The position numbers and the translations under genes are program-made. Below the pieces are notes generated by a model, which saw only the letters and a list, made by a program, of their open reading frames with translations, was not told where the DNA came from and did not search any database. Source: Fusibacter paucivorans (GTDB taxonomy: Bacteria; Bacillota; Clostridia; Peptostreptococcales; Acidaminobacteraceae). Taken from it: a stretch of 64,000 bases of DNA. The stretch is from contig NZ_JAHBCL010000001.1 of assembly GCF_018390735.1 (NCBI RefSeq), positions 62,001 through 126,000 of the forward strand. Direction: 5' to 3'. Position 1 is the first letter of the stretch. The number at the start of each line of letters is the position of its first letter. Positions 8,038 to 16,958 of this stretch are shown here, in pieces.

Positions 8038-8598
8038 TTAGACGCCTTCCATATAGTGCACCGTCATGCTGAGTTCGACATCATGCTCGCCATTATTATA
8101 ATAGGCATGCGGCTGATCCGCTTTGAACTGTATTGAGTCGCCAGCTGCCAGCGTGTAACCCTTACCTGAAACTTCCAGTGTTAACGTCCCATTAAAGACA
8201 ATCAACAGTTCCATCGTACCGCGGCTGTGCGATTCGGAATTGAGCTTGCCGCCGGGTGCAATGACAATTTTATAGAGTTCAAAATTTCGACCGCTTTCAA
8301 AATTAAAGTATGGATAAACCAGATAGCCGCCATCATCTTCCACAATACAATCTACCTCATCGGCTCTCAAAACAGCCGGATCATTTTGCGGATGATGAAT
8401 CAACGTTGTAAAAGAAACTTTCAGACCCTGAGATATCTTCCAGACCGTTGCAACAGTAGGATTGGATTCACCCCGTTCAATCTGCCCCAGCATACTTTTG
8501 CTAACGCCAGTCTCCTGCGCGAGCTTATCTAAACTCCATGCTCGGTCTTCTCGAATTTTTTTTAGATTTTGCGAAATAATGCTATTTAAATTGTCCAT
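8038..8598 (-). CDS. XRE-family regulator with C-terminal cupin domain
   Basis: A 186-residue protein. An N-terminal helix-turn-helix (about 8-62) contains LDKLAQETGVSKSMLGQIERGESNPTVAT, split here as LAQETGVSKSMLGQIERGES. A C-terminal cupin barrel (about 110-183) follows with SESHSRGTMELLIVFNG and LAAGDSIQFKADQPHAYYN. This architecture senses small metabolites and controls amino-acid or antibiotic-resistance genes. No target is adjacent: the neighbours are convergent (gpx) or a separate gene (VanZ). Start at 8598 with GGGAG upstream. Confidence 0.88.
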   Translation of the reverse strand: MDNLNSIISQNLKKIREDRAWSLDKLAQETGVSKSMLGQIERGESNPTVATVWKISQGLKVSFTTLIHHPQNDPAVLRADEVDCIVEDDGGYLVYPYFNFESGRNFELYKIVIAPGGKLNSESHSRGTMELLIVFNGTLTLEVSGKGYTLAAGDSIQFKADQPHAYYNNGEHDVELSMTVHYMEGV

Positions 8599-8804
8599 TG
8601 CAGTCTCCCTGTGTGCGCTATAACATTCGATTAAATCGTATCACCACATTCTCAATCGGCGATTCAACCATCTATCATATTATAACATGCAGACCGTTCA
8701 AGGCGACCATTATTCATTGCTTTTTTATTTTGCTTTAAATGAACAGCAGAGCGCCGCTTCACTGTAATCAGCTATTTCTTCGCAACGAAATCTAGAAATC
8801 ATTT

Positions 8805-9458
8805 TTAAAAACCATACAGTATTTTGGCCAGTCCAAATGCATCATACATCATAAAATGTCCTATCGACATTGCAAACAGATAGATTGCCGGTTCATATTT
8901 ATAATGCGAATGCGCCGTCAATCGCAGTCTGTCTCCCACAATATGCCGAAAGACATAAAAAATCAGGTATCCCAGTACCGCACCAAGTGTATTTAAAATG
9001 ATGTCATCCACATCTGTCTGGCGATAATTAATCAACTGACTGACTTCAATTAGCAACGAAAAAGAAAAGCCGGCGAAAAACATCATCTTAATGCTGCCCA
9101 TCTTCGGCCAGATCAATGGCATTAAAAATCCAAACGGCATAAATAAGAGAACATTTAAAAAATAGGCAACCCAATCAATCTCTCTGGTAAAGTTATTTAT
9201 CCCGGTGTCAAAAGGCAAAAGATTCACTTGATCCATGCTTATTCGAATACCATAGCGCTGTAAATCAAATACCGTACCCATGCCTGTAAAATAGAATACC
9301 GCAATCACATAAATCACAAAACTGATCATTATCAGGAAACGCCACTTGGGTTGTGTGATTTCCCCTTGTCTATATTGGATATAGAAAATGCCATAAGTGA
9401 TTAAAAACGGCAGGATCACCGTTAGGCTCTCATAACCTTTCATCAGAAAATCGTTCAC
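8805..9458 (-). CDS. VanZ-family membrane protein
   Basis: A 217-residue protein with about six membrane helices and the VanZ signatures VNLLPFDTG, NVLLFMPFGFLMPL and SLLIEVSQL...DVDDIILNTLGAVLGY. VanZ-like proteins are linked to teicoplanin resistance and envelope traits; their biochemical role is unclear. The frame begins with GTG at 9458, about 9 nt after GAGG. An ATG at 9443 is possible. It stands alone, with no glycopeptide-resistance genes nearby. Confidence 0.85.
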   Translation of the reverse strand: MNDFLMKGYESLTVILPFLITYGIFYIQYRQGEITQPKWRFLIMISFVIYVIAVFYFTGMGTVFDLQRYGIRISMDQVNLLPFDTGINNFTREIDWVAYFLNVLLFMPFGFLMPLIWPKMGSIKMMFFAGFSFSLLIEVSQLINYRQTDVDDIILNTLGAVLGYLIFYVFRHIVGDRLRLTAHSHYKYEPAIYLFAMSIGHFMMYDAFGLAKILYGF

Positions 9459-9972
9459 CTTTCATCGCCTCGCTTCTTTACGATTTCTCTATTATTTCTT
9501 TTCTGGCACGCTTTAGCACCATATGTTCTATTGTTATTCTATCGCATGTTCCGCCTTGATTTCATAATTTCAAATTGTTTATTGCCTAAGAAAAGCCTAT
9601 GAGAATCTTAAAGATTTCTTAATATGTATGGAAGTTCATATTGGAAGCGCTTGCCATTATTTGCATGGCCTGCTTCAAGGTTATTGCTGTAAACATATCC
9701 TCTAATATTTAATTGTGTTTTAGGCATAAGTTCCCTGTTACTTATTACCTTTATACCGTAAGTCGCCCGCTAAGTTTTCAACCATTTGACGTGTTGATAT
9801 ATTTATTCATATGATGTATCCTTTATTTAGATGATCACATCCATTTTTTCATAAAAGGGAGGCTTGTGTTTTATAGGTTGTATCCCGACATTCATTAATC
9901 AAGTGCGTAACTTTGCTTGATAACGTTATATAAAAGTTTAATCTCATATTTGCTAGTAGAAAGGAAGTGCTT
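9459..9972. other. AT-rich intergenic stretch, no gene seen
   Basis: About 510 nt between the divergent VanZ gene and a small membrane-protein gene. Base composition is more AT-rich than the flanking genes. A minus-strand frame at 9849-10055 has no ribosome site and overlaps the likely small gene, so it is not called. No terminator or RNA gene is evident. Confidence 0.55.
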
Positions 9973-10293
9973 ATGCCATACATAAAACATATCTTTTTTG
10001 ATTTATTGGCAGTTTTTATCCAGGCGTCACCTAAAATAATTGCTTTAATTATCATTTCGAGAATGTCCGTAAATAGTGGAATGGAGAAGTTAAGAAAAAT
10101 AAGTCTCTATACGATTACACTTACATTGATTGTACCCATTCTTACGCCAATCATTTTAAAGTTCTATGATTATTACGCACGTGACCTATTTATTGTTATT
10201 CAAAGAAGTACAGATTTCATATTCGTTGTAATTTTAGGGTTCTTTATTTATAACGGTATAAAATATCGAAAAGGAAAACAGTCTAACATGTAA
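9973..10293 (+). CDS. Small hypothetical membrane protein
   Basis: A 106-residue protein with three hydrophobic segments (about 6-28, 40-60, 72-92) and a basic tail, GIKYRKGKQSNM. I do not recognise the family. AAAGGA lies 7 nt before the ATG at 9973. A GTG two codons earlier is less well placed. A strong plus-strand terminator follows at 10336. The gene is markedly more AT-rich than its neighbours and stands alone, which may mean recent acquisition. Confidence 0.6.
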   Translation: MPYIKHIFFDLLAVFIQASPKIIALIIISRMSVNSGMEKLRKISLYTITLTLIVPILTPIILKFYDYYARDLFIVIQRSTDFIFVVILGFFIYNGIKYRKGKQSNM

Positions 10294-10335
10294 CTTAAAA
10301 AGTTAAATGTCTAAATATTTCAAACGGTTATAAAA

Positions 10336-10367
10336 GATCAGTATTATTCGATGCTGGTCTTTTTTTA
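10336..10367 (+). terminator. Terminator of the small membrane-protein gene
   Basis: A 9-bp stem (GATCAGTAT with ATGCTGGTC, including two G-T pairs) and a 6-nt loop are followed by seven T. Confidence 0.8.
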
Positions 10368-10540
10368 GAATTTTCTTGTTCTTATAAAATTAAAAAATTG
10401 ACTTGTTGGTGGAATAGAAGTCTTAATTATATTTTTCTGACTGAAGTCTTTCATCATCAACTCAGGAAAAGCTGATCATAAGCTCGAATACACCTTCATC
10501 CTATTTACAGCAATGATATTGCCTAGAATCATCGCAAGCG

Positions 10541-10569
10541 TAAAAAACTCAGTTCTTAAGAACTGAGTT
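10541..10569 (-). terminator. Terminator of the 10637 gene
   Basis: The perfect palindrome AACTCAGTTCTTAAGAACTG (10546-10565, continuing to 10569) is followed on the minus strand by a T run (complement of A10542-10547). Confidence 0.75.
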
Positions 10570-10636
10570 GCATATGAAAAAAAGTAATATGCCCTTTCTT
10601 CATCTGTTTATTCGCTTGATCATTACCAATTAATGA

Positions 10637-11629
10637 TTAGTTATTTTCTGTATTTATGGCTTTTAGTTGTATTGCTGCCATTGCCATTGCTATTTTAAAA
10701 CGTTCATAAAATGGCTTGTCAAAAGGCAATTCAAACTGTTTTACCGTTGAAGGCAATGCCATCATTGCCTCTGTAAAAATACAGTGCTTTGAGGTGCTTT
10801 CGATCGGAACGCCCATTGCAGATTCAATCACTTTATGATTTGCTTTCAATAGTGAGCCCAATCGCTCCGGTGCCATCATTGCAACCGGTGTGAAAACAAT
10901 GCCATAAAACGCTTCGCCAATTTGTCGTATGGTCAGCATTACTTTAAGGGGGTAATCGTCCATGCCTGAGTTGATTTCAAAATAGGACACTCTCTCCAAA
11001 TCATTACCGGCGCTTGGACTGTCTGCACTTTGATATTGGCTGAAATGCCCTTCGGCATTTGTCAGTCTAAAAAAATGATAATCATCATAAAACGGCATAT
11101 TCCCGTTAAAATCTCTAATCGCTATGAACTGATCAAATGTTGACTTAAAATCGCCAGCGGAATCCTGCACCGTATTATCTGCTGCAATCGCCGCTTTCGG
11201 CGATGCCTTCAAATAGACCCAAGCGTCGATAATTACCCTGTCCACCGCCTTACTGGCAAACGCTTCTTTTAGAATTGATTTATCTAACTTTCCTTTATCT
11301 GTTTTCAGAATCGATTCATCAGTCTTTATTGTTTCTGCTCTTATGAAAGCGTAGGCATCCTCTGTTTTTACGGTTATGGACAACTGGCTGCGCTCATATA
11401 CCGGCACTTCTTCCCACTGGTCTGCCTTTAACAAATCCTTTTCAGTAACCATTAGCAACATCCCCATAACCTGCGAATCCGCTGCTTCATTTAGATAGAA
11501 AAAACCGTCCGCATCTGCAATCACTTCATAGCCATTTAAAGCAGCCGGCACTGATGGCTTAATTGACCCAAGCAGCAGCTTTTGAATGTGGTGATCTCGT
11601 AATGTTCCGTAAGAAAACAAATACGGCAT
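10637..11629 (-). CDS. Gamma-glutamylcyclotransferase-like protein with a C-terminal extension
   Basis: A 330-residue protein. The N-terminal ~90 residues match the GGCT/AIG2-like fold: LFSYGTLRDHHIQ carries the phosphate-loop YGTLR, and LLKADQWEEVPVYER is the usual closing segment. The remaining ~240 residues do not resemble a family I know. They include VSYFEINSGMDDYPLKVML and end in an Ala/Met-rich helix. Typical family members are 110-150 residues, so this is a fused or extended form. Its substrate is unknown. Start at 11629; the upstream sequence has AAGGAGAAGG. Single gene with its own terminator. Confidence 0.72.
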   Translation of the reverse strand: MPYLFSYGTLRDHHIQKLLLGSIKPSVPAALNGYEVIADADGFFYLNEAADSQVMGMLLMVTEKDLLKADQWEEVPVYERSQLSITVKTEDAYAFIRAETIKTDESILKTDKGKLDKSILKEAFASKAVDRVIIDAWVYLKASPKAAIAADNTVQDSAGDFKSTFDQFIAIRDFNGNMPFYDDYHFFRLTNAEGHFSQYQSADSPSAGNDLERVSYFEINSGMDDYPLKVMLTIRQIGEAFYGIVFTPVAMMAPERLGSLLKANHKVIESAMGVPIESTSKHCIFTEAMMALPSTVKQFELPFDKPFYERFKIAMAMAAIQLKAINTENN

Positions 11630-11770
11630 GGCCTTCTCCTTAATGATTACTGCTTTTTATGACTATCTTTTATTACTATTTTTAAGGTACTGCTCTAATG
11701 ATTGCCAAAGATAGCAGCATTTACAATCATATTTTAACAAAAAATTATAGGTCTTGTATGAACAAGTTGC

Positions 11771-12172
11771 TTAAAGTGTCGCGCCAACCACTGCGTCGAG
11801 TTCGATTTCCACAAGTTGCGTCGGCCTGTTCAGTGCTGATGTGCCCACCATGGTACAAAGCGGTTTCACCGGTTTAAAGATTTCAGAATACGCTCTGATA
11901 ATCTCACTGCCATGGCTCATATCCGTCGCATAGATTTTTACACGCACGACTTCTTCCGCTTTTGAACCCGCTTCTTCCAGCAATTTTACGAGTTTTTCAA
12001 GCACGTATTTTGTCTGCGCATAAGGATCGTCAATGCCGAAGACAGTACCATCCGGCTGAACTGACGTCGTACCGCCAACGTAAACAAAAGGGCCTACTTT
12101 GACAATGCGGCTGTAGCCGGCTTTTTCTTCAAGCGGTGCACCTGAAGCATAATTGACACGCTTTAATTCCAT
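11771..12172 (-). CDS. RidA/YjgF-family imine or enamine deaminase-like protein
   Basis: A 133-residue protein with the YjgF fold: VGPFVYVGGTTSVQPDGT, then VVRVKIYATDMS and LVEIELDAVV. The arginine that RidA uses at the R-x-C-V position is not conserved (KPLCTMVGTS here), so it may belong to a Rid subfamily with a different role. It is the last gene of the amine-oxidation operon, after the flavin dehydrogenase genes, where removing reactive imines made by C-N oxidation would make sense. Start at 12172, with GGAGG 8 nt upstream. Confidence 0.87.
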   Translation of the reverse strand: MELKRVNYASGAPLEEKAGYSRIVKVGPFVYVGGTTSVQPDGTVFGIDDPYAQTKYVLEKLVKLLEEAGSKAEEVVRVKIYATDMSHGSEIIRAYSEIFKPVKPLCTMVGTSALNRPTQLVEIELDAVVGATL

Positions 12173-12296
12173 ATTCTCGTCCTCCATCTTTAATCTTATT
12201 TATTGTATATGACGCCATTGTTTTTTTCTAAAGATCGTCGCGTTTAATCGACTTTATACCATCGCATTTACGCAGCAACACGTTGGTAACCCATGT

Positions 12297-13418
12297 CTAA
12301 ATTTTGGCCTTAAACCGATCATAGCGCAGTGCATCAATGTTGACCATTGGCGTTTCATTTGTCATCAGACTGGTGAGTATTTGACCAACTGCCGGCGAGA
12401 TGCCGAAACCATGTCCGGTAAAAGCACAGGCAACCGTTAGCCCGGGTACCTCGTCTACATTGCTGATAACGGGAACGTGATCGGCACATTCATCAATCCA
12501 CCCCGCCCATGTTCGCACGATTTTCGCATCGGCTAGCACCGGAAAATAACCCATAATCCCACGGCAAATACTCGGTGCCGTCATCCCCTGTGTCACAGGG
12601 CGATCAAAATCCGACGTATAGGCGTCAATTCCAGAAGAACCGCCAAAGACGAATGAACCATGGGTGCTTTGATGTCCATAGAAGTCTGCCTCAGCAGTGC
12701 CGAGCATCTGCTCAAACATCTTAGGCTGTGCTTCGGTGACAAGCGCCTCTAAAAGAATGCGGTTCATCGGTACAAAGAGCCCCACAGACGCCAGCAAATC
12801 ATTGCTTTCAAAACCGGCGGCAACCAATATACGCTCTGCATAATACGTATCATAATCCGTTACAACTGCCACAGCGCGCCCTTTTTGCTTAACAATTCGC
12901 TGCGCTGACTCACCTGTGATAAAGCGAACACCCTGGCGGCGCGCCTTTCGATAGTAGGCGAGTGTGGTCAGCATCGGGTTTGCGTGCCCATCTGTCGGAC
13001 ACCAGCTCGCACCGATCACTTCATCTGAAAGATAGGGATTAATGGCCTTCACTTCATCGGCGCCGATCATGCGGACATCCAGTCCGAGCGCGGTAGCCCG
13101 ATCTGTCAGCCCCTGTAGGATCTTCAAATGCGCATCTGTCTTTGCCAGTCTCAGATTGCCTTTTTTATAATATTCCACATCCATTTCGAGTTCATCTGAA
13201 AGGGACGGCCAAAGATGTTCTACCGCATACATGGCGATGGGCAGTTCTCTCGGATCTCTGCCCGACTGGCGAACACCCCCGCCATTGCGGCTGGAACCGC
13301 CCTCACCAATCTGTTTTTTTTCAATGACGGTCACTGAAAGGCCGCGTTTCGACAAATAGTATGCCGTCGCACAGCCAATGACGCCGCCACCGATAATAAG
13401 AACCTCTGATTGCTGCAT
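12297..13418 (-). CDS. FAD-dependent amine dehydrogenase, DAO-type subunit (HcnC/opine oxidase B-like)
   Basis: A 373-residue D-amino-acid-oxidase-fold protein. The N-terminal dinucleotide motif is IIGGGVIGCATAYYLSKRG, followed by SSRNGGGVRQSGRDPRELP. The C-terminal substrate-domain motif is AFTGHGFGISPAVGQ. It resembles sarcosine-oxidase beta, HcnC and opine-oxidase B subunits, which oxidise a C-N bond and pass electrons to the other subunits. Its ATG overlaps the stop of the upstream BFD-type gene (TAATG). The substrate is probably an N-substituted or D-amino acid; this is inferred from the cluster. Confidence 0.88.
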   Translation of the reverse strand: MQQSEVLIIGGGVIGCATAYYLSKRGLSVTVIEKKQIGEGGSSRNGGGVRQSGRDPRELPIAMYAVEHLWPSLSDELEMDVEYYKKGNLRLAKTDAHLKILQGLTDRATALGLDVRMIGADEVKAINPYLSDEVIGASWCPTDGHANPMLTTLAYYRKARRQGVRFITGESAQRIVKQKGRAVAVVTDYDTYYAERILVAAGFESNDLLASVGLFVPMNRILLEALVTEAQPKMFEQMLGTAEADFYGHQSTHGSFVFGGSSGIDAYTSDFDRPVTQGMTAPSICRGIMGYFPVLADAKIVRTWAGWIDECADHVPVISNVDEVPGLTVACAFTGHGFGISPAVGQILTSLMTNETPMVNIDALRYDRFKAKI

Positions 13419-13750
13419 TAGCGCGTCCTCCCTTCGGCTTCATTGGCGAGTACGCGCATGGGCACCGGTCTAAATGGTGCACGTGCCACCGCATCTTCCA
13501 GCACATCCGGTGAAACGTCCAGTTCTTTTGCAACGATTTGCTTCACCAGCCGCGCACACGTCTGACCTTGGCAAAGACCCATGCCGGTTCTGAGATACCG
13601 CCTGATTTCTGTTATGGTAAACATGCCGTCGTGAACAGCACGCCTGATTTCTCCTTTTGTCACTTCTTCACAGCGGCAGATGATCATACCGTCATCCGGC
13701 GCCGCTACATAAGGCCCCAAATCAATGGAGCGGTCAATGCGCCCATTCAT
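13418..13750 (-). CDS. BFD-type [2Fe-2S] subunit of the amine dehydrogenase
   Basis: A 110-residue protein with the four cysteines of a bacterioferritin-associated-ferredoxin-like domain: MIICRCEEVT and GMGLCQGQTCARLV. In Hcn- and opine-oxidase-type enzymes this domain is usually fused to the C-terminus of the FAD alpha subunit; here it is a separate gene directly after it. Start at 13750 is set by GGAGG 8 nt upstream and lies 5 nt past the alpha-subunit stop. It probably mediates electron transfer between the two flavoproteins. Confidence 0.85.
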   Translation of the reverse strand: MNGRIDRSIDLGPYVAAPDDGMIICRCEEVTKGEIRRAVHDGMFTITEIRRYLRTGMGLCQGQTCARLVKQIVAKELDVSPDVLEDAVARAPFRPVPMRVLANEAEGRTR

Positions 13751-13754
13751 GCGC

Positions 13755-15317
13755 TCACCTCCGTCTAAAAAATCTCGCTGTGCTTGCATAGTCGAGCGGC
13801 ACCTTCATGGTTACGACATGTGTTTGATCCATGGCTTTCCCCGTTCGAACGGCTGTAATCTCAGCATCGCATATAGGTGCGCCGCTCCGATCCAGTGCAA
13901 TGCCCCGATCACCTTTTTCAGGAAGTGGTAAAAACTCATAGGGAAAGCTAACGTAAGCAGTTGATTCCAGCGGCTTTTCTTCAACGAGGAAAATCGCTTG
14001 ACCAGAACATGAGGCAACACACATGCCGCAGCCTGTACAGGTTGCTTCTGCATTGATAACCGGCAGGGATGTAATATCATTGCCAATTAGAATGCACCCC
14101 TTCACGCAGGCATCCTGACATGGGTTGCACGGAATATTCTGCGTGCATTCAATCACCGGATAAACACCCGTTTTGCCATGCTGTATGCTTGGAAAATGTG
14201 CGAGGTCACTCTCATCTAAATAGCCTTTCGTCAGCAGACTTTGAGAAAGCACAATGCCCTCTTCTGTCACTGTCTGCACCCTGCCGCGCTGCTTCGGGCC
14301 AAACATGCCTTCACGCAAACTGCCAAGCGATGCTTCATGTGCAGTGACAATGCTTTCAAAATCTGACTTTTCAAGATAACCTGCCTGATAAGCTGCGGCT
14401 GCACCTGCTATTCTGCCCTCAATCATGGCAGAACTGGCTTCTTCAATGCCCGAAACATCCCCTGCGGCGTATATGCCCGGCACGCTGGTCGCACCATAGG
14501 CGTCTACCGCCGGGACAATACCGTTCATTTCACAGCCCGCACTTTTTACAAGCTGCGCCATTGGCGAGAGACCAACGGCAAGGCAAACCGTATCGACGTC
14601 AAATGTTTTTTCTGATCCCGGAATCACCTGCCATGCGGCGTCAACTTCGCCAATGGTCACGCCTTTAACACAATCCTCACCATGTACGGCGACAATGGTA
14701 TGGGATAAATAAAACGGTACGCCAGTCCGTGCAACTTTCGCCGCATGGACACCGTAGCCGCCGATTTTTTTCGATGCATCTACCAGCGCCACTACTTCAC
14801 AGCCCGCTTGAAGAAGCTGATAGCTCACCACGAGGCCAACGTTTCCGGTACCGAGCATCAGCACACGACTGCCGGGCTTGATCCCATGCAGATTCATCAT
14901 GGTCTGTGCTGCGCCTGCACCGATCACGCCAGGCAGTGTCCACCCTGGAAACGTCACCATGTTTTCTGAGGCACCCGTTGCAACGACAATGGAATCCCCT
15001 TTAAAGTGCTTGATGGAATCCCCCTGCATCACCGTGAGTTCTCTGCCTTCGTAAACACCTGCCACCGTTGCATTTAAAACCACTTCTACCCCACAGGTTT
15101 CCGCTTCTCTTAAGAGGGTTTCGCCGATATTGTAGCCTCTGATCTTCGCCTTGTGCTCCTTTGAGCCAAAGAATTTATGAATTTGTTTAAAGAGCTGTCC
15201 GCCCGGTTTTGCATTTTCATCGAATACCACCGTTTTCATGCCGGCTTTTGCTGCTTCAATCGCAGCACTTAGACCCGCGGGGCCTGCACCGACGACGATG
15301 AGTTCATACCTTTCCAT
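13755..15317 (-). CDS. FAD/NAD-type dehydrogenase alpha subunit with a C-terminal ferredoxin domain
   Basis: A 520-residue flavoprotein. FAD motif LIVVGAGPAGLSAAIEAAKAG is near residue 5, KPGGQLF follows, a second dinucleotide motif is VLMLGTGNVGLVVSYQ, and the closing FAD motif is VPGIYAAGDVSGIEEASSA. This is the HcnB/opine-oxidase-A type. The C-terminus is unusual: cysteine clusters CNPCQDACVKGC and CTGCGMCVASCSG indicate 4Fe-4S centres, suiting electron transfer to ferredoxin-like acceptors in an anaerobe instead of oxygen. Start: ATG at 15317 after AGGTGA. A GTG at 15326 is possible but has no good ribosome site. Confidence 0.86.
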   Translation of the reverse strand: MERYELIVVGAGPAGLSAAIEAAKAGMKTVVFDENAKPGGQLFKQIHKFFGSKEHKAKIRGYNIGETLLREAETCGVEVVLNATVAGVYEGRELTVMQGDSIKHFKGDSIVVATGASENMVTFPGWTLPGVIGAGAAQTMMNLHGIKPGSRVLMLGTGNVGLVVSYQLLQAGCEVVALVDASKKIGGYGVHAAKVARTGVPFYLSHTIVAVHGEDCVKGVTIGEVDAAWQVIPGSEKTFDVDTVCLAVGLSPMAQLVKSAGCEMNGIVPAVDAYGATSVPGIYAAGDVSGIEEASSAMIEGRIAGAAAAYQAGYLEKSDFESIVTAHEASLGSLREGMFGPKQRGRVQTVTEEGIVLSQSLLTKGYLDESDLAHFPSIQHGKTGVYPVIECTQNIPCNPCQDACVKGCILIGNDITSLPVINAEATCTGCGMCVASCSGQAIFLVEEKPLESTAYVSFPYEFLPLPEKGDRGIALDRSGAPICDAEITAVRTGKAMDQTHVVTMKVPLDYASTARFFRRR

Positions 15318-15326
15318 CGCTTTCAC

Positions 15327-15641
15327 CTACGCTTCTTTTTTTGCCGTGACACCATATTGCGTTTCAACCTTCATACCGGCTTTCAGCGGTGTCACACATG
15401 TTCGAATATTCGGCTTGCCATCGACGATCATGACGCAGTCCGTGCATCTGCCAATGGCACAGAAGATGCCTCTCGGGCGGTCTTCCTTCATTGTATGACG
15501 ATGCACCATAACGCCTGCCGCCCTCAGTGCAACGGCAATGGGCTCACCTTCAAAGCCCTGAATGGGCTTGCCGTCAAATTCAAATGTGACCGTTGCGCCC
15601 TTTTCAGTGGCGCCGAGTATCGGATGCTCTTTTATTCGCAT
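15327..15641 (-). CDS. [2Fe-2S] ferredoxin-like subunit (HcnA/sarcosine oxidase alpha N-terminal type)
   Basis: A 104-residue protein with the plant-type ferredoxin cysteine pattern GIFCAIGRCTDCVMIVDG...RTC. It lies directly before the FAD subunit, as hcnA lies before hcnB. It probably carries electrons from the dehydrogenase. Start at 15641; the upstream sequence AAAGGCGTGAG is a moderate ribosome site. The gap from the FMN glutamate-synthase-like gene is 14 nt, so both modules are in one operon. Confidence 0.87.
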   Translation of the reverse strand: MRIKEHPILGATEKGATVTFEFDGKPIQGFEGEPIAVALRAAGVMVHRHTMKEDRPRGIFCAIGRCTDCVMIVDGKPNIRTCVTPLKAGMKVETQYGVTAKKEA

Positions 15642-15655
15642 AATCTCACGCCTTT

Positions 15656-16951
15656 CTAAATTTTATTGGAGGCGGTAAATCCAAAACCTTCACCAATGAT
15701 AAAATCACTTCCGACGAGTGGAATACCCGTCATGGCACATGCTTCCAGTGTCAACGCACGTAAATCTTCTCTCTCTAAATTCTTAAGTTTGGTCTTGCCC
15801 GCCGCTTTGGCCAACAAGATGGCCTCCGCTGTCATCCCCTTGATATAGTTCGCAACGCGTTCTGCTGCCTTGTCAATATCCAGTCGCGCACGCAGTTCAG
15901 GGTCTTGCGTTCCAATCCCGAAAGCACATTTACCTGCCTGACAATCCATGCACACGCGGCATCCCATTGCCACCATGGCACTGGTGCCAATGGCAACGGC
16001 ATCTGCACCAATGGCCAGTGCCTTCGCCAGTTCAGAACCATCTGAAATGCCGCCCGAGATAATAAGGCTCATTTCATCTTTAACGCCCATTTCCTCCATG
16101 GTGCGCACCGCTTGAACCAGTGCTGGCATTGTCGGTATCCCCAAATGATCGGAAGCCATTACAGGCGCCGCCCCTGTGCCGCCCTGACAGCCATCTAAAA
16201 TAATGCCGTCAAAACCGATTTTAATGGCAATTTTCACATCATCCCTTACGCGTCCTGCGGCAATTTTGCAGAAGATTGGCGTTTCCCAATTGGTGATTTC
16301 ACGCAGCTGCTGCATCTTGACCACCATGTCATCTGCACCAAAGGCATCGCCTGTTCTCGGGTGGGAATGAAGGTCTATCCCAATTGGAATTTGACGCATC
16401 GCTGCGATGTCCGCCGTGATTTTCGCACCCATAAGGTGTCCTGAAAGCCCCGGTTTCGCACCAATGCCATAGAGCACTTCAATCATATCCGCGACTTCAA
16501 GGCTTCGCTTTGTAAAGCCCATGCGGCTCGGCAGCATTTGAATGGACTGCCTGTACGAATTGGCGAGTTCTTCCGGCAAAATGCCGCCTTCGCCATTGCT
16601 GATTACGGCGCCTACCATGCTTGTCGCCTTTGCGAGGGCGATTTTCGCCTCTTTGCTCAAAGCCCCGTAGGACATGCCTGCAATCATAATCGGCGTTTCG
16701 AGAACGAGCGGCTTGGTTGCAAATCGTCCGCCGAGCACCGTGCGCGTCTCACAGTCTTCACGGTAGGTATCAATGGGCATGCGCGTCAGCTGTGACGGCA
16801 TGATCATCAAATCGTCAAAGTGCGGGAACTGCCTAGGCGATGCACATCCTCTGATTCGGTATTTGCCGTATGTCGCCTTGTAATCTATTTCTGAAAGCGT
16901 TTCTTTACGCCATTTTGATTTCGGTCTGTCAATTGCTCTTACTTCTGCCAT
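15656..16951 (-). CDS. FMN-binding glutamate-synthase-like subunit (GlxD/MgsC type)
   Basis: A 431-residue stand-alone GltB central/FMN domain. Signatures are MIAGMSYGALSKEAK, GEGGILPEE, the FMN phosphate region ILDGCQGGTGAAP, and the Fe-S cysteines in CRVCMDCQAGKC. With the GXGXG and amidotransferase proteins upstream it rebuilds a split glutamate synthase. The same three-gene set is known as glxBCD in rhizobia and mgsABC (N-methylglutamate synthase) in methylotrophs. It would transfer ammonia or an amine to 2-oxoglutarate. Gap to the GXGXG gene is 7 nt. Confidence 0.88.
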   Translation of the reverse strand: MAEVRAIDRPKSKWRKETLSEIDYKATYGKYRIRGCASPRQFPHFDDLMIMPSQLTRMPIDTYREDCETRTVLGGRFATKPLVLETPIMIAGMSYGALSKEAKIALAKATSMVGAVISNGEGGILPEELANSYRQSIQMLPSRMGFTKRSLEVADMIEVLYGIGAKPGLSGHLMGAKITADIAAMRQIPIGIDLHSHPRTGDAFGADDMVVKMQQLREITNWETPIFCKIAAGRVRDDVKIAIKIGFDGIILDGCQGGTGAAPVMASDHLGIPTMPALVQAVRTMEEMGVKDEMSLIISGGISDGSELAKALAIGADAVAIGTSAMVAMGCRVCMDCQAGKCAFGIGTQDPELRARLDIDKAAERVANYIKGMTAEAILLAKAAGKTKLKNLEREDLRALTLEACAMTGIPLVGSDFIIGEGFGFTASNKI

Positions 16952-16958
16952 ACCCTCA

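Noticed and set aside
9849-10055. Minus-strand frame of 68 codons overlapping the small membrane-protein gene
   Set aside because: No ribosome site; the opposite strand has a well-placed one and a terminator.
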